Assembly: GCA_020024265.1 (NCBI GenBank)
Contig: JAHHTW010000019.1
Location: forward strand, 1 to 39,575
Source: Anaerotignum sp.
GTDB taxonomy: Bacteria > Bacillota > Clostridia > Lachnospirales > Anaerotignaceae
Length of the DNA stretch: 39,575 bases
Reading direction: 5' to 3'
In this document: piece after piece, positions 1-7,998 of the stretch
How positions within the stretch are numbered: the first letter of the stretch is position 1
How the letters are laid out: the number at the start of each line of letters is the position of its first letter
Notes under the pieces: model-generated
The model's input: only the letters and a program-made list of their open reading frames with translations
Database searches by the model: none
Told to the model about the DNA's origin: nothing
Position numbers and translations under genes: made by a program

Positions 1-63
1 GGTGGTGGTGGCGGTTCTTCCTCCGGTGGTGGCGGCGGTTCTTCCTCTGGCGGTGGCGGTTCT
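1..63 (+). repeat. Gly/Ser linker-coding repeats
   Basis: Imperfect repeats of ggtggtggcggcggttcttcc-like units (about 24 bp) encode G4-5/S3 blocks. They continue off the left edge, so their number is unknown. They form a flexible spacer in the SLH protein. Confidence 0.7.
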
Positions 64-1125
64 TTGCATGATGAAGCTGCAAAGCCAGAAATAACGACCA
101 ACAAAGACGGAAGCCAAGTTGAAACGATTACAAAACCTGATGGTACAAAAATTGAAACAATCACTTTGCCAAACGGGGACAAATCTGTTACAGAAACAAA
201 GAAAGATGATTCCGTTACTACCACTATGAAAAAAGTAGATGGAACGGTTACAAAAACAGACATAGATAAAAATGGGTATATAAAAACAGAAGTTTTGCTT
301 TCAAAACATATTTTGAAAGAGGCAAAAGCACATGGCAAGCCTTTGGAACTTCCAATCCCCCATATGAAATCTGGTACAAATTTGCAAAATGCACCTGTTG
401 TTACAGTGGAAACAGAATCTGGAGAAAACGCAAATGTAACCATTCCTGTTTCTTCTCCAACTTTCAATACAGTTGCAGTGATTGTTCATAAAGATGGTAC
501 AGAGAAGATTGTTCGGAAATCTGTCAACTCCAACACAGGTATCACACTCTCCATCGAAAATGGAACTATCATAAAAATTTTGGATAACACAAAGCAATTT
601 ACTGATACTAGTGAGCACTGGGCAAAAAATAGCATTGATTTTGTCACCAGCCACGAGCTGTATACCGGTACTTCCGATACGACATTCAGCCCAAATGCTG
701 GTATGACACGAGGTATGCTGGCGGTGGTTTTGCACAACCTAGAAAACAATCCTGACAGCACAGCTGCTTCTACATTTCATGATGTAAAGAATGGTGCATG
801 GTATAATCAGGCTGTTTGTTGGGCTGTCGAAAAAGATATTGTTTCTGGCTATGGAAATGGGAATTTTGGACCCAATGACAAAATCAACCGTGAGCAGTTG
901 GCTGTTATGCTCTATCGTTATGCTGGTTCTCCTGCCCACAATGGTTCAGACTTGAATTTCCAAGATGCGAACAATGTCAGTGCCTTTGCGAAAGAAGCTA
1001 TGCAATGGGCTGTGGAAAACGGCATCATCAGCGGCACAGGCAACCATATATTAGATCCTAAGGGAACCGCAACAAGAGCACAAGTCTCTGCCATGCTTAT
1101 GCGACTGATTGAAAATATGGGGTAA
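1..1125 (+). CDS. SLH-domain surface protein, C-terminal part (5' end outside window)
   Basis: The frame is open from base 1, so the true start lies upstream. The visible 374 residues begin with a Gly/Ser linker (runs of G4-5 and S3), followed by a Thr/Lys-rich stretch of short repeats built on the pattern DGTKIETIT / NGDKSVTET (about residues 30-90). Three S-layer homology domains form the C-terminus. They start near FTDTSEHWAKNSI, FHDVKNGAWYNQAV and FQDANNVSAFAKEAM, each followed by a TR/NRE/TRAQ motif. SLH domains bind pyruvylated secondary cell-wall polymer, so this is an extracellular protein held on the wall non-covalently. The N-terminal functional domain is not visible. A Rho-independent terminator follows at 1268-1310. 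The SLH call is strong; the cargo function is unknown. Confidence 0.9.
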   Translation, partial: GGGGGSSSGGGGGSSSGGGGSLHDEAAKPEITTNKDGSQVETITKPDGTKIETITLPNGDKSVTETKKDDSVTTTMKKVDGTVTKTDIDKNGYIKTEVLLSKHILKEAKAHGKPLELPIPHMKSGTNLQNAPVVTVETESGENANVTIPVSSPTFNTVAVIVHKDGTEKIVRKSVNSNTGITLSIENGTIIKILDNTKQFTDTSEHWAKNSIDFVTSHELYTGTSDTTFSPNAGMTRGMLAVVLHNLENNPDSTAASTFHDVKNGAWYNQAVCWAVEKDIVSGYGNGNFGPNDKINREQLAVMLYRYAGSPAHNGSDLNFQDANNVSAFAKEAMQWAVENGIISGTGNHILDPKGTATRAQVSAMLMRLIENMG

Positions 1126-1267
1126 AAGTATACGAATTTATCATACAGTCCATCAGGCACACAAAGTTACTCAAAGCTGCTTTCTCTACATTCGTAGCAC
1201 GCAATTGAAACAAGAAAACCTCAGAGAAGATTGTATTTTGTGATACGCTCTGCGGAATAACAAAAAT

Positions 1268-1310
1268 AAAAATTCTGGAATAAGCGATTTTTCTATTCCA
1301 GAATTTTTTG
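1268..1310 (+). terminator. Rho-independent terminator of the SLH gene
   Basis: The 12-bp stem AATTCTGGAATA / TATTCCAGAATT (1271-1282 with 1294-1305) has an 11-nt loop and is flanked by A and T runs. It lies 140 bp after the SLH stop codon. Confidence 0.85.
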
Positions 1311-1560
1311 TTTATATTAAATTATTTTAGAGATGGTTTCTTCTAAACGAGAATCATTGTGTGATTGCATATATGATCATACTGCTAGTTCTCTTGTTAT
1401 ACAGAAATAGAATGTGACTGAGGTATTGCGGCATACTTTGCTGAGCCATATTTTTCTTGGTAAAGAGGCTGTAATGAGAATGCCAATGGCTTGTTGAGAG
1501 AGTTTTTTCAAATGAAATTTTTTTGAATGAATTGTCGCAGTTGGCTTGACAAACCGTCTA
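1311..1560. other. Intergenic stretch, nothing recognised
   Basis: Between the two terminators that close the flanking convergent genes I see no ribosome-site-supported reading frame. A 65-codon minus-strand frame (1377-1574) has no Shine-Dalgarno and runs into the terminator stem. Confidence 0.5.
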
Positions 1561-1601
1561 TTGAAAAAGAGCATGTACCAGATGCTCGGTACATGCTCTT
1601 T
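1561..1601 (-). terminator. Terminator of the sigma/anti-sigma operon
   Basis: The perfect 14-bp inverted repeat AAAGAGCATGTACC / GGTACATGCTCTTT (1566-1579 with 1588-1601) has an 8-nt loop. Read on the minus strand it is followed by a short T run (TTTTTC). It lies 60 bp beyond the anti-sigma stop codon. Confidence 0.8.
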
Positions 1602-1660
1602 GGATGAGAGAAAACACAGCGTTTTCTGTTCCTTATGCGGGAAAGGATGGAATGAATTTT

Positions 1661-2404
1661 TTATTTTCCCTGCATCAGCTCATCAGCCATCTGCTTCATG
1701 GCTTCTTCGCCCAAATGTGCATCAAATGCGGTCAAGGAATAATAAATATCGCCATCAGCCCACATGTAATTTTCGGCATTGTTTTCCTCTACAGTATTGC
1801 TACCATAAGAAATCATCAGTTCGCCACTGGCTTCCTTTGCCAAATCCTCCGCTGTTTTTTCATAATCTGGAGGTACAAATTTGTAGTCTTGGCTACTGTA
1901 ACCGGAGGCTATTTCCTGTCCGGCATCAACCATAGGATCGCCATTTGATACAAACAATATGATTTCTTGTTCCTCTTTTTCATAAGTGGCTACGATTTGA
2001 GGATATACTTTTGATACCGCATTTCCGTTTTCGTCAGTGCCGTATTGTTCTCCGAATCCACCGATGACAAAGGTATATCCATTGGAAAAGGTTTCGATCA
2101 GTTTTGCGTCAAAGCCTGCTTTTTTCTCCGCTTTTGACATATCTTCATATTTTGTATATTTGTTCTGGCTATGGCTTGTGACGCCTTCCAGTTGTGTTGC
2201 AGCATAGCAGCCAACAGTCAGTATGCAAATTGCAGCAGCTATGGTAACGATTTTTTTAGATATAGACCATTTCATTGTTGTTTGCTCCTTTCGATCATCC
2301 AATTCTGCATGAATCTGCGATAACAATCCTTCGGATGGAGTGATTTTTTTTGCTTGGAATGTCAAAGTGTCTTTGATCTGTTGCTCAAAATCAATTTTTT
2401 CCAT
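1661..2404 (-). CDS. Membrane anti-sigma factor-like protein (DUF4367-type)
   Basis: A 247-residue protein encoded directly after, and overlapping by 14 bp, an ECF sigma factor. I chose the ATG at 2404 because AGGAGG lies 9 nt upstream; a longer frame to 2431 has no such site. Residues 1-40 are charged and cytoplasmic. KKIVTIAAAICILTVGC (about residues 50-66) is one membrane segment, and the remaining 180 residues form an extracytoplasmic domain rich in acidic residues with GYTFVIGGFG. The layout (N-terminal cytoplasmic segment, single TM, C-terminal sensor) fits the anti-sigma/RsiV-DUF4367 partners of clostridial ECF factors. It probably sequesters the sigma factor until an envelope signal arrives. 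The signal is unknown and no direct homology could be checked. Confidence 0.7.
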   Translation of the reverse strand: MEKIDFEQQIKDTLTFQAKKITPSEGLLSQIHAELDDRKEQTTMKWSISKKIVTIAAAICILTVGCYAATQLEGVTSHSQNKYTKYEDMSKAEKKAGFDAKLIETFSNGYTFVIGGFGEQYGTDENGNAVSKVYPQIVATYEKEEQEIILFVSNGDPMVDAGQEIASGYSSQDYKFVPPDYEKTAEDLAKEASGELMISYGSNTVEENNAENYMWADGDIYYSLTAFDAHLGEEAMKQMADELMQGK

Positions 2405-2960
2405 ATCCAAAAACCTCCTTTTTGTATCCATATTCCTGTTTCAAAAATTTTTGCAATCTGTGTTTTGCGGCAAACAATCTGGTTTTGACTGTAGCTTCCG
2501 GTACTGATAGAATGTTTGCAATTTCTTTGATGGAAAAATCGTTGAAATAGTACAGTATGATTGTTGTTCGCTGTTTGGTACCAAGCAGGCAGATTGCTTG
2601 GTATAGCGTTTCATATGACGCATATACTTCGCTGGGATAAACATCTTCCTGCGCCATAGTGTTTGGAAGCTGCTCCGGCTCTGCCACATCCGTATTGCTT
2701 TTGCATAATTTCCATGTACAGCGTGTCAATATTTTATAAAACCATGTGGCAAAGCCATAGGGATTTTTCAGCGTTTGTATATGAAGCAGGCAGTTGATAA
2801 ACGCTTCCTGTACGGCATCTTCTGCCAATGCCTGATCCCTGCAAATCAGAGTAGCAGTACGCACTGCTTGTTGTTGGTATGCAGCAAAGATTGCGTCAAA
2901 TGCTGCACGTTCTCCGCTTTGCACACGACATACCAAGTCCGCTGTTTCTTCTCTTGTCAA
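2391..2960 (-). CDS. ECF-family RNA polymerase sigma factor
   Basis: A 189-residue sigma-70-family ECF factor. Region 2 is seen in AFDAIFAAYQQQAVRTATLI and DQALAEDAVQEAFINCL (residues about 18-60). Region 4 is LGTKQRTTIILYYFNDFSIK followed by EIANILSVPEATVKTRL (residues about 125-165), the helix-turn-helix that reads the -35 element. Regions 1.1 and 3 are absent, as is usual for ECF factors. Translation most likely starts at TTG 2960, which has AAGGAGG 7 nt upstream. The gene is the first of a two-gene operon with its anti-sigma partner. An ECF-like promoter (2992-3022) lies just upstream and suggests autoregulation. Confidence 0.9.
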   Translation of the reverse strand: MTREETADLVCRVQSGERAAFDAIFAAYQQQAVRTATLICRDQALAEDAVQEAFINCLLHIQTLKNPYGFATWFYKILTRCTWKLCKSNTDVAEPEQLPNTMAQEDVYPSEVYASYETLYQAICLLGTKQRTTIILYYFNDFSIKEIANILSVPEATVKTRLFAAKHRLQKFLKQEYGYKKEVFGYGKN

Positions 2961-2991
2961 GGCTGTTCCCTCCTTAATTGATGCATCTATA

Positions 2992-3022
2992 GTATAGAGT
3001 GATTTTGTATCAAAAAGGTTCT
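2992..3022 (-). promoter_or_regulatory. Possible ECF-type promoter of the sigma operon
   Basis: On the minus strand GAACCTTTTT (3021-3012) is followed, after about 13 nt, by TCTATAC (2998-2992). A GAAC-type -35 with a T run and a short -10 is typical of ECF-dependent promoters and unlike the housekeeping TTGACA/TATAAT sites elsewhere in the window. Autoregulation is an inference. Confidence 0.4.
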
Positions 3023-3269
3023 ATGTTATTTTCAAAAAAATAGAAATGTGATTGTCCAAGGGATGCAAACGGTGTAAGGTGATATGTTTTATTGTAAAAT
3101 GTATCGCTGGATCAAACAATGCAGAAAAGAAAAAAATGGTGGATGCGATTGCTTTGTGAAAGAAATGTAATACATGTTTTCAAAATTTAACAGTTCGCAC
3201 GAGAAAATAAATATGTTTTGACTTTTTTTGAGCTTTTTATACAGAAAAAAGGAAAAATGCAAAAAGTGG
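3023..3269. other. Intergenic, AT-rich, nothing recognised
   Basis: This is the region between the divergent sigma operon and the methionine T-box promoter. It is A/T-rich with no ribosome-site-supported frame and no clear inverted repeat. Confidence 0.5.
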
Positions 3270-3298
3270 TTGACAAAGAAGAAAAACAGTCTTACAAT
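3270..3298 (+). promoter_or_regulatory. Promoter of the T-box / metNIQ operon
   Basis: TTGACA (3270-3275), a 17-bp spacer and TACAAT (3293-3298) give a near-consensus housekeeping promoter. The predicted start is near 3305, just ahead of the T-box leader. Confidence 0.85.
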
Positions 3299-3324
3299 AA
3301 ACCCATATTTTACAGGTGTAAATA

Positions 3325-3600
3325 CATGGAAGAGAAGAGTAGAATACAGAATACCTCACAGAGAGCATGCGGTTGGTGGGAAGGATGCAGGGATATGTAT
3401 TTGAAGATGGTCTTGGAGTAGTATGGTCGAGCCGTTTGGTTAGATCATAACGGGTGCACCCGTTACCGTGCCGAAGTATAACCCGCAGGAATGCGGACGT
3501 ACTTTTTGAGGTCTGTTTTGTGAGAAACAGATAAATTTAGGTGGTACCACGGAATCTATGCTTTCGTCCTAATGCGTTTAGGATGAGAGCTTTTTTTTAT
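3325..3600 (+). promoter_or_regulatory. T-box riboswitch (methionine specifier) with terminator
   Basis: Stem I carries the AGAGAG and GGTTGGTGGGAAGG apical motifs. The specifier side reads TTGAAG-ATG-GTCTTGGAGT, which puts an ATG (Met) specifier at 3407-3409. The conserved T-box sequence AGGTGGTACCACGG is at 3539-3552. It is followed by a terminator hairpin (3560-3572 pairing with 3578-3590, then T8). Uncharged tRNA-Met should pair with the specifier and the T-box bulge, favour the antiterminator and switch on the downstream methionine transporter genes. A 67-codon frame across this leader (3218-3421) is not a gene. Confidence 0.93.
3560..3598 (+). terminator. T-box terminator hairpin
   Basis: A 13-bp stem (GCTTTCGTCCTAA / TTTAGGATGAGAGC, with G-U pairs) is followed by eight T residues. 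It is the regulated terminator of the methionine T-box. Confidence 0.9.
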
Positions 3601-3623
3601 GTCAGGAAAGGAGCAGTATCAGT

Positions 3624-4655
3624 ATGATTCGGATGGAACAGGTGAGCAAAACATTTCAAACTGCCGCCGGTACGGTGCAGGCAGTCAAAGATGTCAATCT
3701 GCACATCAGGGAAGGTGAGGTATTTGGCATCATTGGTTTTTCCGGTGCAGGGAAATCCACTCTGGTCAGATGTATCAATTTATTGGAACGTCCAACGACA
3801 GGGCATGTGATGATAGACGGTTTGGACTTGACAACATTGGCAGAAAAACAGTTGAGAGAAGAACGTAGAAAAATCGGTATGATTTTTCAGCATTTCAATC
3901 TCCTCCGTTCCCGTACCGTATATCAAAACATTGCTTTTCCTTTGAAAAAAAGCAGTTTGTCCACGGAGGAAAAGCATAAAAAGATATTGGCGCTTCTGGA
4001 ATTGGTTGGATTATCCGAGAAAAAGGATGCCTATCCTTCTCAGCTTTCCGGTGGGCAAAAGCAGCGTGTGGCAATCGCAAGAGCGCTTGCCAATGATCCA
4101 AAAGTGCTGCTGTGTGACGAAGCAACAAGTGCTTTGGACCCGCAAACAACAAAATCCATATTGAACCTTTTGCGTAAGGTGAATGAAACATTGAAAATTA
4201 CCATTGTCATCATTACACATGAAATGTCGGTGGTAAAAGATATTTGTGACCGTGTGGCAATTATGGAGCATGGGATTGTGGTAGAAGAAGGCACCACAGA
4301 AAATGTATTTGTTCATCCAAGAGAAAAGGTAACCAGAGATTTTATCAGTACCGCAGGCAATGTGGATAAAATCTATGAACTGATTCAGCAGGGCAATGAG
4401 CTGACACGCTTACAACCCGGAGAAAAAATGCTGATGCTGACATACTCGGCAAACAATGCAGGGGAACCGCTGATTTCTTATTTGAAGGAAGCATTTGACA
4501 TTACAGCCAATATCATATATGGCAACATTGATATTCTGAAGGGTAAGGCAATCGGGAAATTGGTGGTTACACTCAGCGGTACGCCGGAGAATATGGAAAA
4601 AGCCATTGCATATATCGGTGAGCATAAGGTAGAAATGGAGGTAATTGCACAATGA
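3624..4655 (+). CDS. metN: Methionine ABC transporter, ATP-binding protein MetN
   Basis: A 343-residue ATPase of the methionine/methionine-sulfoxide uptake ABC transporter, on the cytoplasmic face of the membrane. Walker A is GFSGAGKST (residues 38-46), the Q-loop is MIFQHFNLL, the signature LSGGQKQR sits near residue 142, and Walker B is VLLCDEAT, followed by the H-loop in IITHEMSVV. The C-terminal 80 residues form the NIL/ferredoxin-like domain that senses methionine in MetN proteins. The length matches the family. The start ATG has AAAGGAG 10 nt upstream. It is the first gene behind the Met T-box and overlaps metI by 4 bp (ATGA), so it is translationally coupled. Confidence 0.97.
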   Translation: MIRMEQVSKTFQTAAGTVQAVKDVNLHIREGEVFGIIGFSGAGKSTLVRCINLLERPTTGHVMIDGLDLTTLAEKQLREERRKIGMIFQHFNLLRSRTVYQNIAFPLKKSSLSTEEKHKKILALLELVGLSEKKDAYPSQLSGGQKQRVAIARALANDPKVLLCDEATSALDPQTTKSILNLLRKVNETLKITIVIITHEMSVVKDICDRVAIMEHGIVVEEGTTENVFVHPREKVTRDFISTAGNVDKIYELIQQGNELTRLQPGEKMLMLTYSANNAGEPLISYLKEAFDITANIIYGNIDILKGKAIGKLVVTLSGTPENMEKAIAYIGEHKVEMEVIAQ

Positions 4656-5329
4656 GTTTTCTATATCAGCTTGCACCAAATCTGGAAGCATTGGGTGCGG
4701 AGCTTATCAAATGTATTGGTCAGACCTTCCGAATGATTTTTGTATCAGGCATCATTTCTTTCATCTGTGGTTTGCTTCTGGGTGTTCTGCTGATTGTGAC
4801 CAAAAAAGGCGGCATCATGCAGCAAACAGTTGTGTATAATATTTTGGATAAGCTCATTGATATCATTCGCTCCATTCCATTTATCATACTGATGGTACTG
4901 CTGATTCCGGTAAGCCGTGCATTGCTGGGAACCGGCTCGGGTGTTACCGGCTCTTATGTAGCTTTGATTTTTGGTACGGTACCATTTTTTGCAAGACAGA
5001 TCGAGTCTGTGCTATCCGATGTGGATTATGGTTTGGTAGAAGCAAGTGCTTCTATGGGTTTTTCTCCAATTGAAATGATTTTTCATGTATATCTGAAGGA
5101 GAGTATTCCGGGTATCACACGTGTTACCATGATTACATTTGTCAGCCTGATTGGGATTACGGCAATGGCAGGTGCAATTGGTGCCGGTGGCTTAGGGGAC
5201 TTTGCCATTCGTTACGGCTATCAGATGGGCTATCGTGATATGATTTGGGTAACAGTCATCATCATACTGATCATCATTAGCATCATTCAGGGGATCGGGA
5301 ATATCATCATTCGCCGTACCACACATTAA
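4652..5329 (+). CDS. metI: Methionine ABC transporter permease MetI
   Basis: A 225-residue integral membrane permease with about five hydrophobic segments (for example MIFVSGIISFICGLLLGVLL and the C-terminal VTVIIILIIISIIQGIGNII). The EAA coupling loop is VEASASMGFSPIEMIFHVYL (about residues 129-148), which docks on MetN. The size and the end pattern IGAGGLGDFAIRYGYQ are typical of MetI. It lies between metN and metQ, overlaps metN by 4 bp, and is controlled by the upstream T-box. Confidence 0.97.
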   Translation: MSFLYQLAPNLEALGAELIKCIGQTFRMIFVSGIISFICGLLLGVLLIVTKKGGIMQQTVVYNILDKLIDIIRSIPFIILMVLLIPVSRALLGTGSGVTGSYVALIFGTVPFFARQIESVLSDVDYGLVEASASMGFSPIEMIFHVYLKESIPGITRVTMITFVSLIGITAMAGAIGAGGLGDFAIRYGYQMGYRDMIWVTVIIILIIISIIQGIGNIIIRRTTH

Positions 5330-5411
5330 TATGGTTTTTCAGCGGCTTGTCCGCATGAAAAAATAGAACAGACAACAAATACAATATAAAAAAGAAAAGG
5401 ATGGATGAAAA

Positions 5412-6290
5412 ATGAAGAAGAATGTAAAAACATGGATTGCAGCGGCTTTGGCTACAGTGACAGCATTGTCTTTGACTGCTTGTGGCGATACACAGAATGC
5501 AGCAGAAGATGGTGCAGACAGCGGTGTAGAACAGCGTGTGGTAAAGGTCGGCGTAGTAGGCGAATACAACAATCAATGGGATACCATCAATGAATTGCTG
5601 GCACCAGAAAATATCAAAATCGAGCTGGTGAAATTCACAGACTATGCAGCACCGAACCGTGCGCTCAACGATGGCGAAATTGATTTGAATGCTTTTCAGC
5701 ATAAGGCATATCTTGCCAATGAAGTGGCACAGAAGGGCTATGAAGTAGAATCCATTGGGGATACCATCATTGCGCCTTTGGCAATCTATAACAACAAAGA
5801 CAAAATTGCTACGATGGAGGATATCAAAGATGGCGATGTGATTGCAATTCCCAGTGATCTGACAAATGGTGGTCGTGCGCTGAAGCTGCTGGAAGAAGCG
5901 GGCTTGATTGTATGTGATCCGGCAAAAGGCGTTGTTCCAACAAAGGCAGATATCACACAGTACAACAAAAAGATTGAAATCATGGAAGCAGAATCTGCAA
6001 CACTGGCAAACATCCTGCCAGACTGTGCAGCTGCAATCATCAATGGTGGCAACGCATTTACAGCAGGCTTGAATCCCATGACAGATGCAATCTATCTGGA
6101 AGATGTCAATCCCGAAACAAATGAAGCTGTACCGGATCTGGTAAACATCATCGCAGCACGCAGCGCAGATGTAAACAACGAAGTATATCAGAAAATTGTT
6201 GCTGCTTACCATACATCCGAAGTGCAGAAAACCATTGAAGAATCCTATCAGGGTGCATTCGTATGCGCATGGGAAGGCGCAGCGGAATAA
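5412..6290 (+). CDS. metQ: Methionine-binding lipoprotein MetQ (NlpA family)
   Basis: A 292-residue substrate-binding protein. The signal peptide ends in the lipobox LTAC (Cys at about residue 24), so it is lipid-anchored outside the membrane. NlpA-family features include VVKVGVVGEYNNQWD, LNDGEIDLNAFQHKAYL and AAIINGGNAFTAGLNP. It delivers methionine to MetNI. An A/G-rich ribosome site (aaaggatggatgaaaa) lies upstream. The gap of about 80 bp after metI is the widest within the transporter genes, but no terminator separates them, so all three should share the T-box leader. Confidence 0.96.
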   Translation: MKKNVKTWIAAALATVTALSLTACGDTQNAAEDGADSGVEQRVVKVGVVGEYNNQWDTINELLAPENIKIELVKFTDYAAPNRALNDGEIDLNAFQHKAYLANEVAQKGYEVESIGDTIIAPLAIYNNKDKIATMEDIKDGDVIAIPSDLTNGGRALKLLEEAGLIVCDPAKGVVPTKADITQYNKKIEIMEAESATLANILPDCAAAIINGGNAFTAGLNPMTDAIYLEDVNPETNEAVPDLVNIIAARSADVNNEVYQKIVAAYHTSEVQKTIEESYQGAFVCAWEGAAE

Positions 6291-6313
6291 ATCGTATATG
6301 GTATTGTATATTT

Positions 6314-6346
6314 GGGCAGGTAAGGGCGTACCCCACCTGCCTGTTT
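6314..6346 (+). terminator. Hairpin between metQ and the amidohydrolase
   Basis: GGCAGGT (6315-6321) pairs with ACCTGCC (6335-6341), with an inner GGG/CCC and CGTA loop, then TGTTTT. The T tract is short. It may be a partial terminator that lowers expression of the next gene. Confidence 0.55.
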
Positions 6347-6368
6347 TATGAAAAAAGGTGGTGTCAAT

Positions 6369-7577
6369 ATGGCAATTCAAGATTATGTTTTGGCAGAAAA
6401 AGACTATATCCGTGATATGCGCAGATATTTTCATGCACACCCTGAGGTGAGCCTGAAAGAGTTTGAAACATGCAAAAGAATTGAACAGGAACTCGATGCA
6501 ATGGGCATTGCACATCAGCGAGTGGGTGAAACCGGAGTGTATGCATGGATAGATGGCAAAAAAGAAGGCAAAAAAACAGTGGTTGCATTGCGTGCAGATA
6601 TGGATGCACTCGCAATGGATGATCTGAAGGATGTGCCGTATCATTCACAAAATGCAGGGGTTTGCCATGCATGTGGGCATGACGCACATACTGCAACATT
6701 GCTGGCAGCTGCCAAAATACTGAAAAAGAAAGAAAACGAATTTTGCGGGCAGGTGCGTTTGTTCTTCCAGCAGGCAGAGGAAATTGGACAGGGTGGCAGA
6801 TTGTTTGTAAAAGCCGGATTGCTGGATGGAGTCAGTCGCATTTTTGGTGCGCATGTCAGCTCACGGATAGACAGCGGAAAAATTTCTTTGACCAGTGGCA
6901 AACAAAATGCAAGCTGTGATTATTTTAAGATTCAAGTAAAGGGAAAGGGAGCGCATGTTTCCACACCACATCTGGGCGTGGATGCACTATATATCGCTGC
7001 ACAGATTGTCGTTGCACTGCAATCCATTGTATCACGCAATACTGCGCCAATGGAAACCGTTGTGGTTGGCATAGGAGTGCTGCGTGCCGGCACACAATAT
7101 AATATTGTGGCAGAAAATGCAGAAATTGAGGGTACAACCCGCAGCTTTGATCCGCAGATACGCAAGGATACCAATGAAAGCGTAGCACGGATCGCAAAGC
7201 AGATTGCGCAGATGTATGGTGCGGATGCCGAGGTGGAATTTCGGGATTATGCAGCACCTTTGATCAACGATGCACAGGCGGTGGCAGAGGTCAGCGCTGT
7301 CGCAGAAAAATTATGCGGAAGGGAAAATATCATATCCGATTATCCCAAGGCATTGGGTGCAGATGATTTTGCGGATTATCTGGCTGTGACAAAGGGAATG
7401 TATGCCTTTGTTGGTACCAGAACGCCGAAAAATGAAAATACAGCATATGCACATCATCATGGGTTGTTTGATATTGATGAGCAGGCGCTGCTGCTCTCGT
7501 GCAATGTCTATGTAGATTATGCACTTTGGGTATTGCAGGAGTGTCCCCAATCATGTGTTTTTTGCAGTGAGGTTTGA
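6369..7577 (+). CDS. M20-family amidohydrolase (aminoacylase / N-acyl-amino-acid deacylase type)
   Basis: A 402-residue M20D metallo-amidohydrolase. Metal and catalytic motifs are visible: RYFHAHPEVSLKE near the N-terminus, RADMDAL, CHACGHDAHT (about residues 95-104) and QQAEEIGQGG with the catalytic Glu. The middle GKGAHVSTPHLGVDA belongs to the dimerisation lid, and the final metal His is in AHHHGLFD. The family removes acyl groups from amino acids or dipeptides. Directly after metNIQ, a role in freeing methionine from N-acetyl or other acyl-methionine is plausible but not shown. I chose the ATG at 6369 because AAAGGTGG precedes it; the frame could extend to 6348, but that start has no site. 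A weak hairpin before it may tune its level. Confidence 0.9.
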   Translation: MAIQDYVLAEKDYIRDMRRYFHAHPEVSLKEFETCKRIEQELDAMGIAHQRVGETGVYAWIDGKKEGKKTVVALRADMDALAMDDLKDVPYHSQNAGVCHACGHDAHTATLLAAAKILKKKENEFCGQVRLFFQQAEEIGQGGRLFVKAGLLDGVSRIFGAHVSSRIDSGKISLTSGKQNASCDYFKIQVKGKGAHVSTPHLGVDALYIAAQIVVALQSIVSRNTAPMETVVVGIGVLRAGTQYNIVAENAEIEGTTRSFDPQIRKDTNESVARIAKQIAQMYGADAEVEFRDYAAPLINDAQAVAEVSAVAEKLCGRENIISDYPKALGADDFADYLAVTKGMYAFVGTRTPKNENTAYAHHHGLFDIDEQALLLSCNVYVDYALWVLQECPQSCVFCSEV

Positions 7578-7583
7578 GATATG

Positions 7584-7610
7584 AAAGGGAAGCAGAAGCT
7601 TCCCTTTTGT
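7584..7610 (+). terminator. Terminator after the met operon
   Basis: The 10-bp stem AAAGGGAAGC / GCTTCCCTTT with loop AGAA is followed by TTTTGTGTT. It sits 7 bp after the amidohydrolase stop and could also serve the convergent small gene. Confidence 0.7.
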
Positions 7611-7616
7611 GTTGCA

Positions 7617-7790
7617 TCAATTGCCTTTGCTGCTTAAAGGATTGCTGCCGTTTTCCCAAAAGATATTATTGTCTGGCTCTGATTTTCCGCTGTCGCTGTA
7701 ATGTGCGTTTTGACGGATGGCATAATGATCCGTGCTGGAAATGGTATCTTGTTTTTTATTTTTTTGGGGTTGGTATTTTTTTTGTTCCAT
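7617..7790 (-). CDS. Small hydrophilic protein, 57 residues, unknown function
   Basis: The protein starts MEQKKYQPQKNKKQD and ends NPLSSKGN. It is rich in N, S, K and Q, with no membrane segment, no cysteine and no recognised domain. The start is supported by GAGGTGATT with a good spacing to ATG 7790. A minus-strand promoter, TTGACA (7864-7859) and TATGGT (7840-7835), lies just upstream. A longer open frame to 8039 exists, but its N-terminal part overlaps the divergent WbqC gene and is not needed. The composition resembles small spore-core or coat-associated proteins of Firmicutes, but I do not recognise the family. Confidence 0.6.
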   Translation of the reverse strand: MEQKKYQPQKNKKQDTISSTDHYAIRQNAHYSDSGKSEPDNNIFWENGSNPLSSKGN

Positions 7791-7834
7791 ATGAATCACC
7801 TCAATCCTAGTATGGATGTTTTTTTCGGTATCAT

Positions 7835-7864
7835 ACCATATGTTCTTTGCAAAGTATGTGTCAA
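7835..7864 (-). promoter_or_regulatory. Promoter of the 57-residue protein gene
   Basis: On the minus strand TTGACA (7864-7859), an 18-bp spacer and TATGGT (7840-7835). It is back-to-back with the WbqC promoter. Confidence 0.55.
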
Positions 7865-7868
7865 AATA

Positions 7869-7897
7869 TTGAAATCCTTGTAGGATATAGATATAAT
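7869..7897 (+). promoter_or_regulatory. Promoter of the WbqC-radical SAM-pyruvyl transferase operon
   Basis: TTGAAA (7869-7874), a 17-bp spacer and TATAAT (7892-7897). The 5' leader of about 95 nt contains an 8-bp inverted repeat CTGTAAGA (7913-7920) / TCTTACAG (7947-7954), which could be an operator or leader hairpin. Confidence 0.75.
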
Positions 7898-7998
7898 AAT
7901 TGATAGAGTATGCTGTAAGATGATTTTTTGATGTTTGCGCGGATTTTCTTACAGATGATCTTAATATAAAAAGAATCGCATAGAATGAGGCAGTGAGT

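Noticed and set aside
3218..3421. 67-codon frame ahead of metN
   Set aside because: It covers the promoter and stem I of the T-box leader and has no ribosome site.
5307..6644. A 445-codon open frame on the minus strand, opposite metQ and the amidohydrolase
   Set aside because: It lies antisense to two well-identified genes, is extremely Cys/His/Ile/Phe-rich, and has no ribosome site or recognisable domain. It is a codon-usage shadow.
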